The translations under genes and the position numbers were made by a program. The notes beneath the pieces were generated by a model. That model was not told where the DNA came from and searched no databases. It saw nothing but the letters and a program-made list of their open reading frames with translations. A stretch of 64,000 bases of DNA from Streptomyces flavotricini (GTDB taxonomy: Bacteria > Actinomycetota > Actinomycetes > Streptomycetales > Streptomycetaceae), in NCBI RefSeq assembly GCF_020639365.1, contig NZ_JAINUL010000001.1, positions 5,768,304 through 5,832,303 of the forward strand. Direction: 5' to 3'. Shown piece after piece: positions 59,416 to 64,000 of this stretch; positions within the stretch are counted from its first letter, which is position 1, and each line of letters starts with the position of its first letter.

Positions 59416-61338
59416 ATGTCCGAGTCGGTCTTCCCACAGCTCGAAGCTCTGCTCCCGCATGTGCAGAAGCCCATCCAGTACGTCGGCGGTGAACTCAACT
59501 CCACCGTCAAGCCGTGGGATTCGTGTGACGTCCGCTGGGCGCTCATGTACCCGGACGCGTACGAGGTCGGGCTGCCCAACCAGGGCGTCATGATCCTCTA
59601 CGAGGTGCTGAACGAACGCGAGGGCGTGCTCGCGGAGCGCACGTACAGCGTGTGGCCGGACCTCGAAGAACTGATGCGCGAGCACAAGGTGCCGCAGTTC
59701 ACCGTGGACAGCCACCGCCCCGTGGGCGCCTTCGACGTGTTCGGCCTGTCCTTCTCCACGGAGCTGGGCTACACGAACATGCTCACGGCGCTGGACCTGG
59801 CGGGCATCCCGCTGGAGGCCAGGAACCGCACGGTCGACCACCCCATCGTCCTCGCGGGCGGCCACGCGGCCTTCAACCCCGAGCCGATCGCGGAGTTCAT
59901 CGACTGCGCGGTCATCGGCGACGGCGAGCAGGCCGTCCTCGACATGACCGAGATCATCCGCACGTGGAAGGCCGAGGGCCGTCCGGGCGGGCGCGAAGAG
60001 GTCCTCTTCCGCCTCGCCAAGACCGGCCAGGTCTACGTGCCGGGCTTCTACGACGTCGACTACCTGCCCGACGGCCGCATCGCGCGCGTCGCGCCGAACA
60101 AGTCGGGCGTCCCGTACCGCGTGTCCAAGCACACGGTCATGGACCTCGACGAGTGGCCGTACCCGAAGCAGCCGCTGGTCCCGCTCGCCGAGACCGTCCA
60201 CGAGCGGATGTCCGTCGAGATCTTCCGCGGCTGCACCCGCGGCTGCCGTTTCTGCCAGGCCGGCATGATCACGCGCCCCGTGCGGGAGCGAAGCATCACC
60301 GGCATCGGCGAGATGGTGGAGAAGGGCCTCAAGGCGACGGGCTTCGAGGAGGTCGGCCTCCTCTCGCTGTCCTCCGCGGACCACACCGAGATCGCCGAGA
60401 TCGCCAAGGGCCTCGCGGACCGCTACACGGACGACAAGGTGGGCCTGTCCCTGCCGTCGACCCGCGTGGACGCGTTCAACGTGGACCTGGCGAACGAGCT
60501 GACCCGCAACGGTCGCCGCTCCGGTCTGACCTTCGCCCCCGAGGGCGGCTCCGAGCGCATGCGCAAGGTCATCAACAAGATGGTCTCGGAAGAGGACCTG
60601 ATCCGGACGGTCGCCACCGCGTACGGCAACGGCTGGCGCCAGGTGAAGCTGTACTTCATGTGCGGCCTGCCCACCGAGACCGACGAGGACGTGCTCCAGA
60701 TCGGCGACATGGCGGTCAACGTCATCGCCAAGGGCCGCGAGGTCTCCGGCCAGAACGACATCCGCTGCACGGTGTCGATCGGCGGATTCGTGCCCAAGCC
60801 GCACACCCCGTTCCAGTGGGCGCCGCAGCTGTCGGCCGAGGAGACGGACGCGCGCCTGACGAAGCTGCGCGACAAGATCCGCGGCGACAAGAAGTACGGC
60901 CGCTCCATCGGCTTCCGCTACCACGACGGCAAGCCGGGCATCGTCGAGGGGCTGCTCTCGCGCGGTGACCGCCGCATCGGCGACGTCATCCGCGCCGTGT
61001 ACGAGTCGGGCGGCCGCTTCGACGGCTGGCGCGAGCACTTCTCGTACGACCGCTGGATGGAGGCCGCGGAGAAGACGCTGCCGGCCTACGGCGTGGACGT
61101 GGCCTGGTACACCACGCGTGAGCGCACGTACGAGGAGGTCCTGCCCTGGGACCACCTGGACTCCGGTCTCGACAAGGACTGGCTCTGGGAGGACTGGCAG
61201 GACGCCCTCGACGAGACCGAGGTCGAGGACTGCCGCTGGACCCCCTGCTTCGACTGCGGCGTCTGCCCCCAGATGGACACCCACATCCAGATCGGCCCCA
61301 CGGGCAAGAAGCTCCTTCCCCTGACGGTCGTGAAGTGA
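59416..61338 (+). CDS. TIGR03960-family radical SAM protein with B12-binding-like domain
   Basis: A 640-residue radical SAM enzyme-like protein. An N-terminal cobalamin-binding-type half (WALMYPDAYEVGLPNQGVMILYEVL; VFGLSFSTELGYTNMLTALDLAGI), then the CxxxCxxC cluster motif in FRGCTRGCRFCQAG, downstream GLTFAPEGGSERMRKVINK, and a C-terminal CTFDCGVCPQ-like DCGVCPQMDTHIQIG. ATG 59416 is preferred over the overlapping GTG 59413. In many bacteria it is fused or adjacent to the TIGR03936 protein; here the partner follows after a membrane repeat protein. The reaction is unknown. Confidence 0.93.
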   Translation: MSESVFPQLEALLPHVQKPIQYVGGELNSTVKPWDSCDVRWALMYPDAYEVGLPNQGVMILYEVLNEREGVLAERTYSVWPDLEELMREHKVPQFTVDSHRPVGAFDVFGLSFSTELGYTNMLTALDLAGIPLEARNRTVDHPIVLAGGHAAFNPEPIAEFIDCAVIGDGEQAVLDMTEIIRTWKAEGRPGGREEVLFRLAKTGQVYVPGFYDVDYLPDGRIARVAPNKSGVPYRVSKHTVMDLDEWPYPKQPLVPLAETVHERMSVEIFRGCTRGCRFCQAGMITRPVRERSITGIGEMVEKGLKATGFEEVGLLSLSSADHTEIAEIAKGLADRYTDDKVGLSLPSTRVDAFNVDLANELTRNGRRSGLTFAPEGGSERMRKVINKMVSEEDLIRTVATAYGNGWRQVKLYFMCGLPTETDEDVLQIGDMAVNVIAKGREVSGQNDIRCTVSIGGFVPKPHTPFQWAPQLSAEETDARLTKLRDKIRGDKKYGRSIGFRYHDGKPGIVEGLLSRGDRRIGDVIRAVYESGGRFDGWREHFSYDRWMEAAEKTLPAYGVDVAWYTTRERTYEEVLPWDHLDSGLDKDWLWEDWQDALDETEVEDCRWTPCFDCGVCPQMDTHIQIGPTGKKLLPLTVVK

Positions 61339-61362
61339 AGAGAAGTAACCCTTGAGTCACGA

Positions 61363-61393
61363 GAGGCCCCCACCCGCAACGGGTGGGGGCCTC
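61363..61393. terminator. Terminator after radical SAM gene
   Basis: Perfect 14-bp stem (61363-61376 with 61380-61393), 3-base loop, 24 bases after the stop codon. Confidence 0.85.
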
Positions 61394-61410
61394 GCCCGTG
61401 TCCTACGGGT

Positions 61411-62496
61411 ATGGAACTCGACAAGCGACCTCCCGGTGACGGCGGCGAAGGATGCCTGGTGGGCGTCGTCCGGGTGCCCGTCAAGATCGTGGCGTTGATC
61501 GTCGTACTGCCCGTACGGGTGGTTTGGGATCTGCTCGTCGCACTCGCGCAGGCCGTGCGGCGGCACGTGCTGGGGCCCTTCTCCGTGTACGTGCTGCAGC
61601 CCGTTCTGCGCGGGATGGGCCTGGTGCTGACGGTGCTGCTCAAGCTGGTGTTCGTCTGGCCCTGGGTCGGCTTGTGGCGGTACGTGCTCGTTCCGGTCGG
61701 GCAGGGGCTGGCGTGGGTGTGGCGGGGCCTGTACGACCAGGCGCTGGCGCCGGCCGGACGGTTCGTGACCGCCTACGTGCTGCTTCCGTTCGGGGAGGCG
61801 CTGGCATGGCTCGGCCGCGGCGGCGTGCGCCATCTGCTCGCGCCCCTCGCCAAGGGCGTCACCTGGATCGGGTGGGCCCTCGGCATGACCCTGTTCGTCT
61901 GGCCGTGGGTCGCGCTGTGGCGCCATGTGCTCACGCCCGTCGGCCGCGGCACCGTTCGGCTCGCCGCGACGGTCTACCGGTACGTGCTGACCCCCGTCGG
62001 GCACGGCCTCGTACGGCTGGCGGCCGCGGCGCTCCGGTACCTGGTGCGGCCCGTCGGGCTGGGTCTCGCTTGGCTCGTGGGCGCCCTGTACCGGTACCTG
62101 CTGCGGCCCGTCGGGCTCGGCATCGCATGGCTGGCCGCCGCCCTCCACCGGTACCTGCTCGCGCCGCTCGGGCAGGTGCTCGTCTGGGCCTGGCACGTCG
62201 CCGGGCGGATCGTCCGGGCCGTGTGGCGCGGGATCCGGCTGGTCGGGTGGGTGCTCGTCGGCTGGCCAGCGGCGCAGGTGTACCGGCACGTACTGACACC
62301 GGTCGGACATGTCGTACGGGATGTGTGGCGCACCGTCCGCAACACCGTCCGCGAAGTCCGGGCCGAGGTGCGAAAGGCCCTGTTCGGGGGCCCCGCCCGG
62401 GAACCGGCGAGGTCACGGGCGCGTACTCTGGGTAGTACGACAGCCGTGGGCGAGACGCCCTCCGCTCCCGAGATCTCCTGGCGCAAGCGAGGGTGA
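61411..62496 (+). CDS. Periodic 19-residue-repeat hydrophobic membrane protein
   Basis: A 361-residue protein that I do not recognise. From residue 79 to 305 it is built of hydrophobic units R-[YH]-hhh-x-PVG-x-G-h-x-hL followed by three or four Ala/Leu. Arg171, Arg190, Arg209, Arg228 and Arg247 recur at exactly 19 residues, and an earlier WPWVGLWRYVLVPVG block (83-97) is echoed by WPWVALWRHVLTPVG (164-178). Each unit could be one membrane helix with a Pro-Val-Gly break and a positive cap. The tail after 310 is basic. Sits between the two radical-SAM-linked genes in the same direction, with the terminator before it, so it likely has its own promoter. Confidence 0.75.
   Translation: MELDKRPPGDGGEGCLVGVVRVPVKIVALIVVLPVRVVWDLLVALAQAVRRHVLGPFSVYVLQPVLRGMGLVLTVLLKLVFVWPWVGLWRYVLVPVGQGLAWVWRGLYDQALAPAGRFVTAYVLLPFGEALAWLGRGGVRHLLAPLAKGVTWIGWALGMTLFVWPWVALWRHVLTPVGRGTVRLAATVYRYVLTPVGHGLVRLAAAALRYLVRPVGLGLAWLVGALYRYLLRPVGLGIAWLAAALHRYLLAPLGQVLVWAWHVAGRIVRAVWRGIRLVGWVLVGWPAAQVYRHVLTPVGHVVRDVWRTVRNTVREVRAEVRKALFGGPAREPARSRARTLGSTTAVGETPSAPEISWRKRG
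61921..62205 (+). repeat. Five tandem 57-bp units in the repeat protein gene
   Basis: Five in-phase 57-bp units encode the Arg171 to Arg247 array. The DNA units share CGGTACCTGCTG- and CCCGTCGGGC-like blocks but have diverged, so the array is under protein-level selection rather than recently copied. Confidence 0.85.
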
Positions 62497-62569
62497 GCCG
62501 GAGAGCGCCGGCTCACCAGACCTCAGGGCGACGCGCGAGCCGCGGAGCCCCGCACAAGGAGAAGAACCA

Positions 62570-63391
62570 CTGGGCAAGCGACAGCCCGAAGGCCCGCCCC
62601 CCGCACCGGTGGTGCAGCGCATCCGACTGCGCTACACCAAGCGCGGCCGCCTCCGGTTCACCAGCCACCGAGACTTCCAGCGCGCGTTCGAGCGTGCCCT
62701 GCGCCGTGCCGAGGTGCCCATGGCGTACTCGGCGGGCTTCACCCCGCACCCCCGCGTGTCGTACGCGAACGCCGCGCCGACCGGCACCGGCAGCGAGGCC
62801 GAGTACCTGGAGATCGCGCTCGCCGAGTCCCGCGACCCCGAGAAGCTCCGCGAGCTGCTCGACGAGTCGATGCCGGTCGGGCTCGACATCACCGAGGCCG
62901 TCGAGGCCCGTACCAGCGGGCTCGCCGACCGGCTGACCGCCTCCGTGTGGGAGCTGCGGCTCGAAGGCGTGGAGGGCGCCGACGCCGAGCGGGCGGTCGA
63001 GGCCTTCCTCGCCGCCGAGGCGGTGGAGGTGCAGCGCCGCACCAAGAACGGCATGCGCACCTTCGACACCCGGGGCGCCGTGGTCAGCCTCGTCACGGTT
63101 CCCGCGCCGGCTGATAGGACGCCGGACAATGCCTGTGCGATACTGCGGCTGGTTGTTCGGCATCTGACACCTGCCGTTCGACCCGACGACGTCCTGTCCG
63201 GTCTCCAAGCTGTGGCCGACCTGGCGCCGCCGGTCCCCGCAGCGGTGACCAGGCTGGCGCAGGGGCTCTTCGACGAGGAGTCCGGCACGGTGACCGACCC
63301 GCTCGCGCCCGACCGCGAGGCTGTCACGGCCGCCCCACCCACGGCCGCCGTAGCAGCCGACGCGAAGGCGCCGGAAGGTCCCGCCGCGTAG
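62570..63391 (+). CDS. TIGR03936-family radical-SAM-linked protein, probable CTG start
   Basis: A 273-residue protein: IRLRYTKRGRLRFTSHRDFQRAFERALRRAEVPMAYSAGFTPHPR and YLEIAL are the family hallmark. It has no radical SAM cluster itself but is fused to or next to the TIGR03960 radical SAM protein in many bacteria. The likely start is CTG 62570, 8 bases after AAGGAG (62556-62561), giving a GKRQPEG N-terminus; GTG 62609 or 62612 would lack a ribosome site. An Ala/Pro-rich tail follows residue 240. Ends 235 bp before the RNase E gene. Confidence 0.88.
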   Translation: MGKRQPEGPPPAPVVQRIRLRYTKRGRLRFTSHRDFQRAFERALRRAEVPMAYSAGFTPHPRVSYANAAPTGTGSEAEYLEIALAESRDPEKLRELLDESMPVGLDITEAVEARTSGLADRLTASVWELRLEGVEGADAERAVEAFLAAEAVEVQRRTKNGMRTFDTRGAVVSLVTVPAPADRTPDNACAILRLVVRHLTPAVRPDDVLSGLQAVADLAPPVPAAVTRLAQGLFDEESGTVTDPLAPDREAVTAAPPTAAVAADAKAPEGPAA

Positions 63392-63626
63392 GGATCGTCG
63401 TCGTCGCGCAGCCCTGGCACTCGGGAGCCACCTGGGTCGGGCCGCGCACAGACCTGAAGACTTCCGCCAGGCCGTACGGACAAGACGTACGGAACCGGCG
63501 GCCATGGACTACAGCTCCCGTGTGGCGAACGCGCCCCGGAGGCCGGATCCGCGCTGATCGGCGCGGAACCGTGCCGGACCGGAAGTCAGCCGCGGCGCCC
63601 GGGAGCGTGACGGGAGAACCGCCCGC

Positions 63627-64000
63627 ATGCTCAACAACGAAACCAACAACACCACCGGTGGCGCCGACAGCGGCAGCCCGAGCGACAACCTGCCTCCACG
63701 CAGGCGTCGCCGGGCCGCGTCGCGGCCCGCGGGACCGCCCGGCGGGACGCCCGTCGCCCCCGCCGCGGTGACCGAGGCCGAGGCCGCTCCGGCCGCCCCC
63801 GCCGTCGAGGAGGCCGCTCCGGCCGCCGCCCCGGCCCGTACCCGCCGCCGCGCGACCCGCGCCGTGGCCGCCCCCGAGACGCCTGCCGCCGCGGAGGCCG
63901 TCGCCGAGCCCGCCGCTCCGGCCGCTCCGGTGGTCGAGGAGCCCGCCGCTCCGGCGCCGCGTGCCCGCCGCCGTGCCACCCGCGCCGTCACCGCCCCCGA
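63627..64000 (+). CDS. rne: RNase E/G family ribonuclease, N-terminal part
   Basis: The visible 124 residues are an Ala/Pro/Glu-rich head with basic clusters PRRRRRAASR, RTRRRATRAV and RARRRATRAV, the disordered N-terminal region typical of actinobacterial RNase E (RNase ES), whose catalytic S1 and RNase domains would lie beyond the window. ATG 63627 with GGGAGAA upstream. The 235-bp leader may serve autoregulation, as in other rne genes. Identification relies on composition plus gene order (radical SAM pair followed by rne); the end is outside the window. Confidence 0.75.
   Translation, partial: MLNNETNNTTGGADSGSPSDNLPPRRRRRAASRPAGPPGGTPVAPAAVTEAEAAPAAPAVEEAAPAAAPARTRRRATRAVAAPETPAAAEAVAEPAAPAAPVVEEPAAPAPRARRRATRAVTAP

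Noticed and set aside
61357..62310. Pro/Gln/His-rich minus-strand frame opposite the 19-residue-repeat protein
   Set aside because: Its repeats are just the complement of the plus-strand 57-bp units; no start signal, and it runs into the terminator hairpin.

Overview
High-GC DNA with strong third-position GC bias, GTG/TTG starts, a BioY/FolC/Ndk/Mre/RodA/RNase E gene order, a Nur-type operator at an Fe-type superoxide dismutase gene and a ClgR-type operator at clpP1 all point to a Streptomyces chromosome core. The gene order follows the S. coelicolor SCO2643-SCO2599 stretch (pepN ... asd ... sod ... rpiB ... tig-clpP1-clpP2-clpX ... valS ... folC-ndk-mreBCD-pbp2-rodA ... rne) as far as I recall it. 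No phage, insertion sequence, CRISPR array or rRNA was seen.

Left part (1-20 kb): two related aminopeptidase N genes (one cut by the window edge) flank a DUF1203 gene, asd, a 5'-truncated M28 aminopeptidase, a large secreted subtilase, a CGNR-type regulator and an AbiEi/DUF559-like protein. Then come a mycothiol-dependent nitroreductase-like DsbA-fold gene, sodF with a Nur box and a possible 3'UTR small RNA, and three paralogous amino-acid permeases interleaved with an SDR oxidoreductase and bioY.

Middle (20-41 kb): rpiB, an Fpg/Nei glycosylase, an Eis-like acetyltransferase, a SpoIIE-type phosphatase, a MacB-like ABC exporter, a TmrB-like ATPase overlapping a DUF4232 lipoprotein gene, a PLP-dependent decarboxylase coupled to an HD protein, small membrane or secreted proteins, tRNA-Gly(UCC) and tRNA-Pro(UGG). 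These lead into the proteostasis block tig, clpP1-clpP2, clpX, and then valS.

Right part: between valS and folC, which are neighbours in S. coelicolor, lies a 7.4-kb insertion (41.28-48.69 kb). It holds a tight four-gene operon of a Tat-exported GH26-type mannanase-like enzyme, a small membrane protein, a membrane GT2 glycosyltransferase and a membrane-anchored GH113-like glycosidase. An orphan histidine kinase and a second MreB paralogue follow. The first gene carries three in-frame TTA (bldA) codons in tandem near its start. I regard this as the best candidate for an undescribed system: a developmentally controlled, synthase-dependent envelope glycan, perhaps beta-mannan-like. After it come folC, DUF4233, ndk, the cell-wall elongation operon mreB-mreC-mreD-pbp2-rodA, CYTH/CHAD, two radical-SAM-linked genes split by a strikingly periodic 19-residue-repeat membrane protein, and the start of the RNase E/G gene.
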